Of a stretch of DNA of 64,000 bases, positions 44,388-53,551 are shown in pieces. Made by a program: the position numbers and the translations under genes. The notes below the pieces were generated by a model. That model ran no database searches and had not been told where the DNA came from. It saw nothing but the letters and a program-made list of their open reading frames with translations. This DNA is from Nocardioides cavernae. GTDB taxonomy: Bacteria > Actinomycetota > Actinomycetes > Propionibacteriales > Nocardioidaceae. The stretch spans positions 248,001 to 312,000 of the forward strand of contig NZ_JAFBCA010000001.1 in assembly GCF_016907475.1 (NCBI RefSeq), written 5' to 3'. How positions within the stretch are numbered: the stretch's first letter is position 1; each line of letters opens with the position of its first letter.

Positions 44388-46226
44388 TCAGTCCGCGGAG
44401 TCGAGATCGCCGGCGACGCGGCGGTGGGCCTCCCAGATCTCCTCGGGCATCCGGTCGAACTGGGACAGGTGCTCCTCGCGGAAGCCCATCTCCTGCTGCC
44501 ACCGCTCCTTGTCGATCGTCAGGATCCGCTCGAGGTCGGCGGCCGGGACGTCCATCCCGGCGAGGTCGAGCTCGGCCTCCGTCGGCAGGATGCCGACGGC
44601 CGTCCGCCGGCCCTCCACCTCGCCGTTGCGCAGCTGCAGCAGCCACAGCAGCGGGCGCAGGTTGTCGCGGTAGCCGGGCCAGAGGAAGTGCCCGTCGTCC
44701 GGGTCCTTCTGGAACCAGTTGACGTGGGCGAAGATCGGCTGGTCCTTCGCCGCGCCGACGATGTCGAGGTAGTGGCGCGCGTAGTCGCCCTCGCCATAGG
44801 CCATGAAGGGGCGGTTGGACATCGGGTCGTAGCGCAGCTGGCCGTCGACGCCCTCGGCGGCGAAGGTGGCCTCGGCGCCGAGCGTCAGGCCGTCGTACAC
44901 GCCCTCGGCGAGGTCGGTGATCGCCCGGATCAGCGGCTCGCGGTCGCTGGTGCGCCCGCCGAAGATGATCGCGTCGATCGGCACGCCGACGGGCGCGTCG
45001 TAGTCGGGCGCGATGTTGGGCACGTTGGCGAGAGTGGTCGTGAAGCGGCTGTTGGGGTGGGCCCAGGCCGCGGTGTCGTTGTCCTTGCGGTCGGCCAGCG
45101 GCGAGCCGGTCCAGTCGAGCCAGCCGCGGACGTCGGTCGGCGGCTTGGGCGTCTTGCCCTCCCACCACACCTCACCGGTGCTCGGGTTGTAGGCGACGTT
45201 GGTGAAGATCGCCCGCGAGCCCTCGCCGATGGAGTCCAGGGCGTTGGGGTTGGTCGTCTCGTTGGTGTCCTTGGCGACGCCGAAGACGCCATACTCCGGG
45301 TTCATGCCCATCAGCCGGCCGGACTCCTCGTCGACCCACAGCCACGCGATGTCGTCGCCGTAGAACGACACGTGGTAGCGCTCGCCCAGCGCATCCGGGG
45401 CCGCCATCATCGCCAGGTTGGTCTTGCCCGACGCGCTCGGGAAGCCGCCGCAGACGTGGTAGGTCCGCCCCGTCTCCTTGTCGTGGATGCCGATCAGCAT
45501 GTACTGCTCGGCGAGGAACTTCCTGCTCGCCCAACCGTCGTACGCACCCTGCCGCAGGCCGTGCGCGATCTTGCCGAGCAGCGCGTTGCCGCCGTACGAC
45601 GACCCGAAGTGCAAGATGGTGCGCTCGTCGGCGACCGTGACGAAGTAGCGCTGGTCGTCGGGCGTGCCCTGGCCGAGGTGCTCGAGGTCGCCGGTGACGT
45701 GGACGGCCCGGACGAACGAGTCGGGGTCCTCGAGGTCGTTGACGAACTGCACGCCGACGCGGGCCATCCGGATCATGTGGAGGACGACGGTGCGGGTGTC
45801 GGTGAGCTCGACCCCGGCGGCCCACGGAGCGAGCTCGTTGCCGGGAGGCGCCATCAGGTAGGGGATGACGTACATCGTCTTGCCCTCGGACGCGCCGCGC
45901 ATCCGGTCGTGGAGCATCGGCTTCATCTCCGAGGCCGGACGCCAGTTGTTGTAGACGCCGCGGTCCGACTCGTTGTTCGTCGCGACGATGGTGCGCTCCT
46001 CGGAGCGAGCGGTGTCCTTGTAGTAGCTGCGGGAGTAGTAGCGGCCCTCGCCGGCCATCTGCAGCTCACCGGCCGCCACGGCCTCCTCGAGGAGACGTGC
46101 GTCGTCGGAGGCGTTGACCAACTCGACGTGCTCGGCGCCCGTCAGCTCGGCGTACTCCTTCACGAACTCTCGGACCTTCGGGTTGGTCAGCCCGGCCTCG
46201 TCCATCACTGCCTCGAGATCTGCCAT
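44388..46226 (-). CDS. Divergent GTP-PEP carboxykinase paralogue with Ser for the reactive Cys
   Basis: A 612-residue protein clearly of the GTP-PEPCK family ([48 protein letters not shown]). The P-loop is FPSASGKTNLA: the family's hyper-reactive cysteine is Ser266. The N-terminus is unlike pckG (RYYSRSYYKDTAR and VATNNESDRG replace the usual segments). The ATG at 46224-46226 follows GAGAGGGAG; the frame upstream is unsupported. It is followed after 36 bases by the GGDEF/EAL gene on the same strand. Whether it works as PEPCK or on another substrate or nucleotide cannot be decided here. Confidence 0.85.
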   Translation of the reverse strand: MADLEAVMDEAGLTNPKVREFVKEYAELTGAEHVELVNASDDARLLEEAVAAGELQMAGEGRYYSRSYYKDTARSEERTIVATNNESDRGVYNNWRPASEMKPMLHDRMRGASEGKTMYVIPYLMAPPGNELAPWAAGVELTDTRTVVLHMIRMARVGVQFVNDLEDPDSFVRAVHVTGDLEHLGQGTPDDQRYFVTVADERTILHFGSSYGGNALLGKIAHGLRQGAYDGWASRKFLAEQYMLIGIHDKETGRTYHVCGGFPSASGKTNLAMMAAPDALGERYHVSFYGDDIAWLWVDEESGRLMGMNPEYGVFGVAKDTNETTNPNALDSIGEGSRAIFTNVAYNPSTGEVWWEGKTPKPPTDVRGWLDWTGSPLADRKDNDTAAWAHPNSRFTTTLANVPNIAPDYDAPVGVPIDAIIFGGRTSDREPLIRAITDLAEGVYDGLTLGAEATFAAEGVDGQLRYDPMSNRPFMAYGEGDYARHYLDIVGAAKDQPIFAHVNWFQKDPDDGHFLWPGYRDNLRPLLWLLQLRNGEVEGRRTAVGILPTEAELDLAGMDVPAADLERILTIDKERWQQEMGFREEHLSQFDRMPEEIWEAHRRVAGDLDSAD

Positions 46227-46432
46227 CGCGCTCCCTCTCGTCGTGCGGCGGTGCCTCGCCGCTGTGCGGGTGCTAGGCACGATAGGGCACCGTCGCGGTG
46301 CGCGACGGGGCCGGAAGTCCCGACTCGGCGACGAAGGTCCCAGCCGCGCGACCGGTCCCCTGATTTCGTCCGTCCGCAGTGCGTCGGCTATTCTCGACCA
46401 GTCCTCGCAGCCGCATCGGCCGCACGGGACGA

Positions 46433-46505
46433 GCGCCTGTAGCTCAACGGATAGAGCATCTGACTACGGATCAGAAGGTTTGGGGTTCGAATCCCTACAG
46501 GCGCG
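46433..46505 (+). tRNA. tRNA-Arg(ACG), likely attachment site of the island
   Basis: The acceptor stem GCGCCTG/CAGGCGC pairs fully. The anticodon arm TCTGA-CTACGGA-TCAGA gives ACG, and the T-loop is GGTTCGAATCC. CCA is not encoded. An excisionase-like gene and an integrase follow within 450 bases. Confidence 0.96.
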
Positions 46506-46511
46506 CAAGAC

Positions 46512-46550
46512 ACGAAACCGCAGGTCAGCGCCCCTGACCTGCGGTTTCGT
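46512..46550 (+). terminator. Terminator hairpin after tRNA-Arg
   Basis: A perfect 17-bp stem (ACGAAACCGCAGGTCAG and its complement) around a five-base loop, starting seven bases after the tRNA. Confidence 0.85.
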
Positions 46551-46608
46551 CCGTCTTGGGCCTCGTACCGGCGCGCGTCATCGCTCGGCTGTCGGCGTCG
46601 CGCTGGCG

Positions 46609-46627
46609 ATGGGGACTCCATGGGGAC
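46609..46627. repeat. Direct repeat ATGGGGAC x2, candidate integrase arm sites
   Basis: ATGGGGAC occurs at 46609-46616 and 46620-46627, an 11-base period, between the tRNA-Arg terminator and the excisionase gene. The inverted motif recurs at 57210-57241. Confidence 0.4.
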
Positions 46628-46716
46628 AGCGCCCCGCGCTCGGCTCCTCGCATCCAGTCGAAGAATGTCTTGCTCAACCGGTCACAGCGCCGTTTCGGGC
46701 TACCGATACCGGGCCA

Positions 46717-46941
46717 GTGAACGACAACGACGCCCCCGAGACGACCCGCCCCGAGTACCCGGGTCTGATCAGCATCGCACGCTTGGCCGAGTGGCTGGGG
46801 GTGTCCGACCACGCGGTCAAGAAGTGGGTGCAGGCCGGCCCGACCTCCAAGAAGATCCCGCCCTACTTCCGGATCAACGGTCAGGTCCGGTTCGATCCCG
46901 CCGACGTCCAGGACTGGCTCGACAAAAAGGCCGTCCGATGA
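46717..46941 (+). CDS. Excisionase/AlpA-like helix-turn-helix protein
   Basis: A 74-residue protein with a MerR/HTH_17-type motif: LISIARLAEWLGVSDHAVKKWV then a wing ending in RFDPADVQDWLDKK. It is the standard size for recombination directionality factors. The start is GTG at 46717; the stop overlaps the integrase ATG by four bases (ATGA), so the two are coupled. Expected roles are excision of the island and repression. Confidence 0.85.
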   Translation: MNDNDAPETTRPEYPGLISIARLAEWLGVSDHAVKKWVQAGPTSKKIPPYFRINGQVRFDPADVQDWLDKKAVR

Positions 46942-48380
46942 GCACCTGGGGCGTGTACGGCATTCGGGGTCGGCTCGCGAACGGCACCGAGACGGACTCA
47001 TCCGACAAGCGAGCGAAGGCGTACTTCATCCGGTGGCGTGTCGACGGGGTGAGGAAGCGGCGCACCTTCCGACAGAAGGGCCACGCCACAACCTTCCGCG
47101 ATGAGTTGGAGAAGGCCCGCCTGTTCGCCTGGGCCGCCGATGAGCGCGGCTGGCCGGTCGACCCGTCGCGGCCAGTCCAGCCCACGATGTCCGAACAGCC
47201 TGACGCTGCCGGAGGCATGAAGCCGGGGCACTGGATGAGCCACACTCTGGAGTCCTACGTGTGGGAGGTCTGGTGGCCGACGCTGACGAAGACGCTCGGC
47301 GACAAGAACCGCCTCGGCCATCGCCGCAACGCCGAGGTTGCTGTCGAACTCCTCAGGTACGCCGCTGGCGATCGGCGGCTCGACTCGCGACACCTAGCAG
47401 GAGCATCGATCTCCCTGAGTCACCTGGTCGCAGACGACCTCAAGGCCGCAGTCGTGGCGAGGCGCTCGATCAACGGCCGCACGGCGGCGGTGAACCGCAG
47501 GCGCATAGAGGCGGCGAAGTCCTCCGGTCAGGATGTGACGGACCTTGAGTTGAGCCCGGAGGTGGCCTCGATCACCACAGTTCGGTCCTTCGCCGTCACC
47601 CTCGGCATGATCGTCAAGGCCGCGGCCGAGAGCAAGCATGTCCCGGCCGATCTGATGAACGGCGTCATGGCCCTGGCCCCCAAGCCGCAGGCGGCCCGAC
47701 TCAGCGCCCGACTGGTTCCCAACATCGATGAGGTGTTCGAGCTCAGTGCAGCAATTGCCTCGCTTGGTCCCAAGATGATGGACGGTCGACCGACGGGCGA
47801 AAGATTCCGCAGCCTGATTCTGGCTGCCGGCACCCTCGGCCCCCGACCCGGCGAGCTGGTCGCGCATCGCCCAGAGTGGACCACGTGTGCAGGTCGCGGA
47901 CTCGTCCGGTTCCACCGGACAGAGGCAGCGGTCTACGACACGAAAGAAGGTTCGGCTGGTCGACGTGATCGGGAACTCAAGCACAGGCTGCCTGATGACT
48001 ATCGGGACATCCCTGTCCTCGACGAAGTCGCTGAGGCACTGCAACTTCATCTTGAGCGCGGCTACGGCAGCGTCGAGCGCACGTGGCTGAGCCCGACCGG
48101 CCGCGGGCACCTCGATTGGGGCAACGTCGATGAGAAGTACTGGCGACCAGCGCTGGTGAAGGTCTTCGCCGGCACGAGCAAGCACGCGCTCGTGCACGCG
48201 TCGCCCAAGATTCTTCGGAAGGCTGCTATCACGTGGTGGCTGGAGCGAGGCGTGGCGCCGGCTGTCGCCGCTGAGTGGGCAGGCCACACCGAGGAGGTCA
48301 TGCAGATTTACTACGCGAGCCGCTCGTCGCAGACGTGGGCGACCGAGGCACAGATGCTTCGGCGATCGCGGGAGGCCTGA
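46938..48380 (+). CDS. Tyrosine site-specific integrase
   Basis: A 480-residue phage/ICE-type integrase. The N-terminal part (YFIRWRVDGVRKRRTF, TFRDELEKARLFAW) is the arm-binding domain, the middle a SAM-like core-binding domain. In the C-terminal catalytic domain the first Arg is in LGPRPGELV, box II reads PKILRKAA where HxLRH is usual, the next His is in WAGHTEEVM, and the nucleophile Tyr is in QIYYASR. The replacement of both box II His by Lys is notable but Arg, His and Tyr remain. It most likely integrates into the tRNA-Arg gene just upstream. Confidence 0.93.
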   Translation: MSTWGVYGIRGRLANGTETDSSDKRAKAYFIRWRVDGVRKRRTFRQKGHATTFRDELEKARLFAWAADERGWPVDPSRPVQPTMSEQPDAAGGMKPGHWMSHTLESYVWEVWWPTLTKTLGDKNRLGHRRNAEVAVELLRYAAGDRRLDSRHLAGASISLSHLVADDLKAAVVARRSINGRTAAVNRRRIEAAKSSGQDVTDLELSPEVASITTVRSFAVTLGMIVKAAAESKHVPADLMNGVMALAPKPQAARLSARLVPNIDEVFELSAAIASLGPKMMDGRPTGERFRSLILAAGTLGPRPGELVAHRPEWTTCAGRGLVRFHRTEAAVYDTKEGSAGRRDRELKHRLPDDYRDIPVLDEVAEALQLHLERGYGSVERTWLSPTGRGHLDWGNVDEKYWRPALVKVFAGTSKHALVHASPKILRKAAITWWLERGVAPAVAAEWAGHTEEVMQIYYASRSSQTWATEAQMLRRSREA

Positions 48381-48456
48381 TGGTCTCGACCGTCGGTCCT
48401 TCGCGACGACCGACGCGTGTCCAGACCTTCGCGGTACGAGCGAAGATGGGCCCGTG

Positions 48457-48885
48457 ATGAACCATCAGGCAGACATGAGCATTCCGCCCCTCCGGCTTCG
48501 GTACTTCTCTGCTGAAGACGTCATCCTCGACCTGGCATGGTCTGACGACCCCAACGACGAAGACCCCCTGTCCATTGCATTCCTTGCCAAGAACGCCACC
48601 AACTATCAGGTTGTTGATGAGCGCTGGGACGTCGAGGATCCGACCGATCCAGAGAATGACGAGTACCCGCCTAACACCCCCTCCGTGTTGAGCGAGGTCG
48701 ACTTCGTGCGTTGCGCGGTCAGCCACTGGCAGCGAGTTCACCCGAGAATGCCGCGCTTCACCGAGGCTGAGCTAGAGACGCCCTACTTCATGGCTGCTCT
48801 CGGCAACGTTCGGGGTGCGTTGTCGCTGCTCGTCAAGAGCCGACCGGGGACCTGTTCCTTCGTAGTGGAAGAGCGCCCCTACTAG
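48457..48885 (+). CDS. Unrecognised island protein
   Basis: About 142 residues, acidic, with LRLRYFSAEDVILDLAWSDDPNDEDP, a Pro/Asp-rich middle (DVEDPTDPENDEYPPNTP) and a C-terminal half with helices (LSEVDFVRCAVSHWQRV). No family recognised, no signal or membrane segment. The ATG at 48457 follows a GTG; another ATG is at 48475. Its stop overlaps the stop of the convergent next gene by four bases. Confidence 0.6.
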   Translation: MNHQADMSIPPLRLRYFSAEDVILDLAWSDDPNDEDPLSIAFLAKNATNYQVVDERWDVEDPTDPENDEYPPNTPSVLSEVDFVRCAVSHWQRVHPRMPRFTEAELETPYFMAALGNVRGALSLLVKSRPGTCSFVVEERPY

Positions 48886-49589
48886 TCCTCCGGCGACCAC
48901 CGGGGAGGGAACCAACGGACGACGGGACGTCCGTCGGAACCCAGAATCCAGAGACGAATCCCCTTGACCGCGTCCTCTCCGTACTCCGCCACCAGTTCGC
49001 CGTAGGCGGCCTCGACGTCACGCACGAAGGCCAGGAACGGCCTCCCTGGCAGGGCCAGATCAGCGGGATCGTCGACGAAGCCCAGGAGGTCGGAGGCGAC
49101 CGCGCCATCCTCGTCGCGCTTGAACGCCGTCACCGTACGAGTGGTCACGTCGTCGTACCACTTGCCATCTACCGCATGCTCAGCAGCTTCCCAGCCCATC
49201 CAACGCTGCAGGGACCGAAGGTGGGACTCGAAGTGCGTTCTCATCAACGCGCGCTGCGGACCAAGGCGATCGTCCGTAAGTGGTCCACCTTCGAAGACGG
49301 TCGTGACAACTGCGGACACCTCGTGCGGATCGAGGTTGGGGGCGTACGCGCTTGCCCGCGAAGCGACATCTGTCAGCGCCCGGCCCACAAGGCGCAGTAC
49401 AGCCAACGGCGTCGCACCTCGGACTGGGTGATCAGTGTCCAGGTCCGCCAGCTCGCGGGCCAGGTCGTCGATGCCACGACGGACTGCAGCGATCGCGCTG
49501 TTGAGGTTGTCGTTCCGCGAGCCAGCGGAACTGTCGTTGGCGCCCCCCGCCGCGCGGCCAGCCGCAGTGCCCGCCTCATCGATGTTCAC
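48882..49589 (-). CDS. Unrecognised island protein
   Basis: A 235-residue protein. The first ~30 residues are Gly/Ser/Asn rich and probably flexible. The rest is helical with conserved-looking tryptophans (LRSLQRWMGWEAAEHAVDGKWYDD) and ends in strands (IRLWILGSDGRPVVRWFPPRW). No family recognised. It converges on and overlaps the preceding gene at the stop codons. Confidence 0.6.
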   Translation of the reverse strand: MNIDEAGTAAGRAAGGANDSSAGSRNDNLNSAIAAVRRGIDDLARELADLDTDHPVRGATPLAVLRLVGRALTDVASRASAYAPNLDPHEVSAVVTTVFEGGPLTDDRLGPQRALMRTHFESHLRSLQRWMGWEAAEHAVDGKWYDDVTTRTVTAFKRDEDGAVASDLLGFVDDPADLALPGRPFLAFVRDVEAAYGELVAEYGEDAVKGIRLWILGSDGRPVVRWFPPRWSPED

Positions 49590-49652
49590 GCGTTGACGGT
49601 ATCGATCGTTCTGCGCCTGCTCGAACCGAGGTGGTCCCGCCGGCCCCTTGCT

Positions 49653-50597
49653 TCAGAGACCTGCGGATCGCTCACCCGCTGGATCGGACGGCCAGGACAA
49701 CACCACGGTCTCTCGTGGCGCCTCTGGCCTGAGTGCCCGAATAAGTGCGTACAGCAACTGCTCGACAGCAGGCGTGGGGAGATCGTCTCGACGGTCGGCA
49801 GGCCTGCTGCCTGAGTCGGAGCAGGGGGCGCCACAAGGAGTGGCGTCCGTCTGGCGGCGGGGCGCCACATACCGGTCCACGGTATTGGAGGCGTGCGGCT
49901 GGCGACCGACCGCGGTCGGATGCTCTTCGTTATCCGGGAGCGCCCAGACGTGGGCTCGACGGCGGCCTGTCTTTGGGCCCCCAGGCGCCCCCCTCTCGAC
50001 TTGGACGAGAAGGCCCTTGGCCAGCAACCTGCGCTGAGCGGTGTCGAGGGCAGTCTTGCCCAGCCCTGTGGCATCGACGAAGTCCTGTCGCGGAATCGCC
50101 CTCTGGACGGAGCCAGTCTCGGCCAGCCTATGGCGCACGTGATCGAGAACCAGTCGTTCGGCAGGCGTCAGTTCTACCTCCGCGAGATCCCGCGCTGACT
50201 GCTCCTGGCGCCTCTGTGCGACATGAGACAAATCGCTCGTGTTCCAGGCCGGGGTCTTCGAGATGTTGGCCTGAGCCTGTTCCCAGGCTTTGTAGAGGTG
50301 CTCGACCGTCTGTCTTCTGCCGCGGGCCTTGGAGTTCTTGAGGCTCGCTTGCGTCCCAAGACGACTCCTGGGGTCGAGGACGAGCTCGACGAAGTCCGGT
50401 GCGGCCCAGTTTCGGTTCGCGGCGCTCATCGCGGTGGAGACGAGTGCACTCCACACGGCTCGGTCGTGGCCTCGTTGCCGGATGGCTTCGACGGTGACAC
50501 CGTCACGGATGAGATCGATGCTTCGGCCGGGCAGGGCGCGCCTGGATGGCTTGGTCGCCTGTGACAGATCGCGATCGTCGCTGATTGAGATGCCCAC
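49653..50597 (-). CDS. Winged-helix protein, possibly replication or partition related
   Basis: About 314 residues. GTG at 50595-50597 is preceded by GGAGGTC, a strong ribosome-binding site; the frame upstream is rejected. Residues ~50-110 are helical (WSALVSTAMSAANRNWA, KARGRRQTVEHLYKAWEQA). Residues ~150-215 form a winged helix (LTPAERLVLDHVRHRL, FVDATGLGKTALDTAQRRLL, GLLVQVERG). The C-terminal 100 residues are Arg/Pro rich. Mobile-element proteins of this style can be replication or regulatory proteins, but I cannot assign it. Confidence 0.55.
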   Translation of the reverse strand: MGISISDDRDLSQATKPSRRALPGRSIDLIRDGVTVEAIRQRGHDRAVWSALVSTAMSAANRNWAAPDFVELVLDPRSRLGTQASLKNSKARGRRQTVEHLYKAWEQAQANISKTPAWNTSDLSHVAQRRQEQSARDLAEVELTPAERLVLDHVRHRLAETGSVQRAIPRQDFVDATGLGKTALDTAQRRLLAKGLLVQVERGAPGGPKTGRRRAHVWALPDNEEHPTAVGRQPHASNTVDRYVAPRRQTDATPCGAPCSDSGSRPADRRDDLPTPAVEQLLYALIRALRPEAPRETVVLSWPSDPAGERSAGL

Positions 50598-50761
50598 GGT
50601 GTGACCTCCGAGCCCTTGCCGGATCTGCCCGGTCCCGTTCTCGGCGGGCGGCTCGGCTCGGCTATCGGCACATCGAGCGAGGTGTCGGCACACGTTTCCG
50701 TCGAGGCACGACTGGCGCTTGTCGCAGGTTGGCTCGCCGACACGAGTTCAAGTGATTCGCG

Positions 50762-51292
50762 ATGTCCGCCGATGTCTGGTGCACAGCCCCTTCGGAGAAA
50801 GGTTCGACGTTGATCACGACTGGATGCGTCCGCAGCAGCGACCTCGACAGTCCCGCTCGGTGCGGAACTCAGCACTACGCGCTTATCGAACAACTCGCGC
50901 TCGAGAAGTGCGCACTGCAGGTGCCACGAAGATCTGACACCTCGCAACAGATTGAAGACGATCTCGACGGCCTACTCGCCTCCTACGACGACATGGGTCG
51001 CGCAGATCTCGCTGAGGCGTTCGCGTCATTTCGCGCGGCTGCGCTCCAGCACGCTGGGTCATGTGGCGATCTGCAGGGCTCGGCGTCGGCGATCCTCGGT
51101 CCATTGAGCCGAGAGGTAGTGCACGACCTGAAGGTCCGTGCAGCGCAGGTCCGGTGTCACGGGATAGGCATTGGCGAGCCAGCCGTTGCACGAGCGCTCG
51201 CATCTCTGTACGACGCTCACGCCGCACTCGGTGCCGCTTTGGCATCCGCTGTCGAGCCGGGAGTCCTGGTCGTCCCCGGGCTGCCCGGCTGA
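50762..51292 (+). CDS. Unrecognised island protein
   Basis: Up to 176 residues. The first ~45 residues are poorly protein-like, so the true start may be later. The remainder is helical and Ala rich (IEDDLDGLLASYDDMGRADLAEAFASFRAAALQHAG, shown as two overlapping helices). No family recognised; the reading frame is supported only by its length and composition. Confidence 0.4.
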   Translation: MSADVWCTAPSEKGSTLITTGCVRSSDLDSPARCGTQHYALIEQLALEKCALQVPRRSDTSQQIEDDLDGLLASYDDMGRADLAEAFASFRAAALQHAGSCGDLQGSASAILGPLSREVVHDLKVRAAQVRCHGIGIGEPAVARALASLYDAHAALGAALASAVEPGVLVVPGLPG

Positions 51293-51432
51293 GAGGCGCC
51301 CAAGGGTCGTTGGTCACGCAGGGCTACGGGAGTGACGTAGGTCATACGAGGCCGCGGTATCGCCGAGCTTCGGGCATGCCGATGACCCTCCATGACAGGC
51401 ACCACCCACCGATCACCCATCAGGAGAAACAC

Positions 51433-51879
51433 ATGGACCACGACACCACCAAGACTTTCGACCTCCGCTTGGTCGACGATCTCGGCACCGGCTATCACCT
51501 GCACTACCACCGCGGCTCCACCGCGCTTCTCGTCAACCTGTACGAGGAGGGCCAGTGGGTCTGGGGCGACGAGGTTGAGACGGACGCGCGATCGATCGAG
51601 TACATGCTGACCACCCCGAGCAGCGTCGCACGCGCCATCGCAGATGACGAGGCGGACGGCTTCGTGGCCGAGGCGTTCGCGGATGGATTCGCGGAGATCG
51701 CGAAGTCCGTTCATATGGACTTCGAACTTGCGGACCCGACCAGCAACTCGAAGGTGAGATGCCGGATGGACCTGGTGGATGAGGACAACTCGGCCTTCTA
51801 CGCACTCGGCGTCTCATTCACGGTCAGCAGCGAAGTCCTCCTGACCGAGACAGCGCACATGGATGCGCTCCTCGACTGA
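51433..51879 (+). CDS. Unrecognised acidic island protein
   Basis: A 148-residue protein starting MDHDTTKTFDLRLVDD. AGGAGAA lies seven bases upstream of the ATG, so the start is well supported. Strands alternate in the first half (YHLHYHRGSTALLVNLYEE), then an Asp/Glu-rich helix (AIADDEADGFVAEAFADGF) and further strands (KVRCRMDLVDEDNSAFYAL). It looks like an alpha+beta cytoplasmic protein; no family recognised. Confidence 0.6.
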   Translation: MDHDTTKTFDLRLVDDLGTGYHLHYHRGSTALLVNLYEEGQWVWGDEVETDARSIEYMLTTPSSVARAIADDEADGFVAEAFADGFAEIAKSVHMDFELADPTSNSKVRCRMDLVDEDNSAFYALGVSFTVSSEVLLTETAHMDALLD

Positions 51880-51996
51880 CGGCCATTTCCACCAACGCGC
51901 GGCCTGCGCATACGGGCGCCGCCGTAGAGCCCAGCCGATTTCCGCACGCTGGACGCTCGCCGGAGCATCCAGGACTAACAACTAGGAACCCTCGCC

Positions 51997-52875
51997 ATGA
52001 GTATCAACCACGCATACCTCAACTTGCCCTACCCCCTGCCCATCGTCATCGACCGCCTCCCGGGTGATCGCGGACCTACTCTTCGCGCCACCAGCCCCCG
52101 GTGGTCGGGCGCACACGGTGATGGATGGAGCCTCGACGAGGCACTCGATTCACTCCTCCCCCAGATCAGCGACATGCAGCGTCCGAAGGCGGCCACCGTC
52201 GAAGCACTCCGGTCGGCCGGCTACGACCAAGCGACCATCGATGCGTGGGCCACTCACGTCACTGGCTACCGCCTGTGGGCCCTCCGCAACGACGCCGGAG
52301 AGGCAGTCCGGCGCATCGGCGAGTACGTGGCACGCGGCATCGCACCTGAAGCAGCATGCCGCTACATCGACCTCGGGCTCAGCGCCCACTCTGCTGAGAC
52401 ACTCCAGCAGCGCGGGGTCACCCCGGAGATGGCTATGCCGTATTCACAAAGGATCGGCGACTTCTTGGCCGAGCACTATGGCGAATACGTGCCGGTCATT
52501 ATCGCCGAGAACGAACGAGAGTTGTTGGCCTGGATCATTTCCGAGTTCGATGCAGACCAGGCTGCCTTCTACATCCACGCAGGCGTCGACCCGGACCGCG
52601 CACCATCATGGCGCGAGACCGTGGAGAAGCACGCCATCACCGCAACGGACCTCTGCGACCTCGTTCGCGCGGGCTTCTCGCCCGAAGCCGTAGATGAAGC
52701 GGCTAGTCGCGACAGTGGCGGAGCGGCGCAAGTGGCGGAGGCAGCACGCACCCTTCTGGCACTGAAGCAGCCGAGACCGGGATACTCGTGGGGCTATCCG
52801 CACACTACCGGCGATCCGTGGGCTGCCCCTTCGAAGCATCCCTCGGCTGAGACTGGGCCGGAGCCTCCGTTCTGA
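51997..52875 (+). CDS. Helical-repeat protein of the island
   Basis: A 292-residue protein; AGGAACC lies before the ATG. The middle and end contain repeated helix-turn units of the form xxG[IVF]xPExA: ARGIAPEAA, QRGVTPEMA, HAGVDPDRA and RAGFSPEAV. The same style of unit occurs in the genes at 53709, 54470 and 54955, so I regard it as a distant member of that set. The C-terminus is Pro rich. No named family recognised. A perfect terminator follows 14 bases after the stop. Confidence 0.65.
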   Translation: MSINHAYLNLPYPLPIVIDRLPGDRGPTLRATSPRWSGAHGDGWSLDEALDSLLPQISDMQRPKAATVEALRSAGYDQATIDAWATHVTGYRLWALRNDAGEAVRRIGEYVARGIAPEAACRYIDLGLSAHSAETLQQRGVTPEMAMPYSQRIGDFLAEHYGEYVPVIIAENERELLAWIISEFDADQAAFYIHAGVDPDRAPSWRETVEKHAITATDLCDLVRAGFSPEAVDEAASRDSGGAAQVAEAARTLLALKQPRPGYSWGYPHTTGDPWAAPSKHPSAETGPEPPF

Positions 52876-52889
52876 ACACGAGCCGCGAC

Positions 52890-52925
52890 GCCGTGGCACT
52901 TGGTGATCGACCGAAGTGCCACGGC
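52890..52925 (+). terminator. Terminator after the helical-repeat gene
   Basis: A perfect 12-bp inverted repeat (GCCGTGGCACTT and AAGTGCCACGGC) with a 12-base spacer. Confidence 0.7.
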
Positions 52926-53017
52926 AGGCGAGGCAGGACCACGATCGCTTGGTGACGTTGTCTTCGCCCAAGTCCGGCATGGCCGCATGAGGGGTGGCGA
53001 ACAGCATCGGCACGAGC

Positions 53018-53485
53018 TCACGCCTGCCCGTCAGGGCCTGGTCGCCGAGCGTCGTTCCGACACGCCGCGACCCAGTTCTCCCACGCACTCAAACCAGTCA
53101 AGACAGCCAGTCGAGCGACGTCCGACTTCCAGATCCTCCGGCGGCCCGGCGAGGTTGAATTGCCCGTTCGCAGGACTTGATGCGAGAGGTCCTCCCAGTC
53201 GTCTTCGAGCTGGGCGATCGTTTCGAGAGTCCATGTGAGCGACAGTTGGTCACGGAGAATCTCGCGCGGCTCCGAGGGTTCGTAGGCGTCACTCCACCAG
53301 TCGACCGATCGGCGGCGGCCGATCTGGAAAGCCATCTCGGTGAAAGCGGACAGAGTGAGGTTGAGCGCCGCGGGCGCAGGCTGGCGGTAGAGCCGCCGAG
53401 CTTCGAGGTGTGCTGTACGAATGACGACCACGTCGTCTGCGGGCCACTTGAAGTTGACTGATCGTACGGTGTCCACCGACCTCAT
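53018..53485 (-). CDS. Unrecognised protein, third gene of the leftward operon
   Basis: About 155 residues starting MRSVDTVRSVNFKWP (ATG 53483-53485; a GTG at 53500 is the alternative). It is rich in Trp (VDWWSDAYEP, LTWTLETIAQLEDDWEDL, SAWENWVAA). The N-terminal third looks like strands, the rest helical. No family recognised. It lies 66 bases downstream of the XRE gene on the same strand. Confidence 0.6.
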   Translation of the reverse strand: MRSVDTVRSVNFKWPADDVVVIRTAHLEARRLYRQPAPAALNLTLSAFTEMAFQIGRRRSVDWWSDAYEPSEPREILRDQLSLTWTLETIAQLEDDWEDLSHQVLRTGNSTSPGRRRIWKSDVARLAVLTGLSAWENWVAACRNDARRPGPDGQA

Positions 53486-53551
53486 CACTGCCCCACGCAC
53501 TTCGGGTTGACCGCGGTACGGCCAAACGGCACGTCGCTGCGCGGGACAACA

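Noticed and set aside
50601..50813. Plus-strand open frame divergent from the winged-helix gene
   Set aside because: Composition is not convincingly protein-like, the start overlaps the ribosome-binding region of the opposite gene, and it overlaps the frame at 50762.
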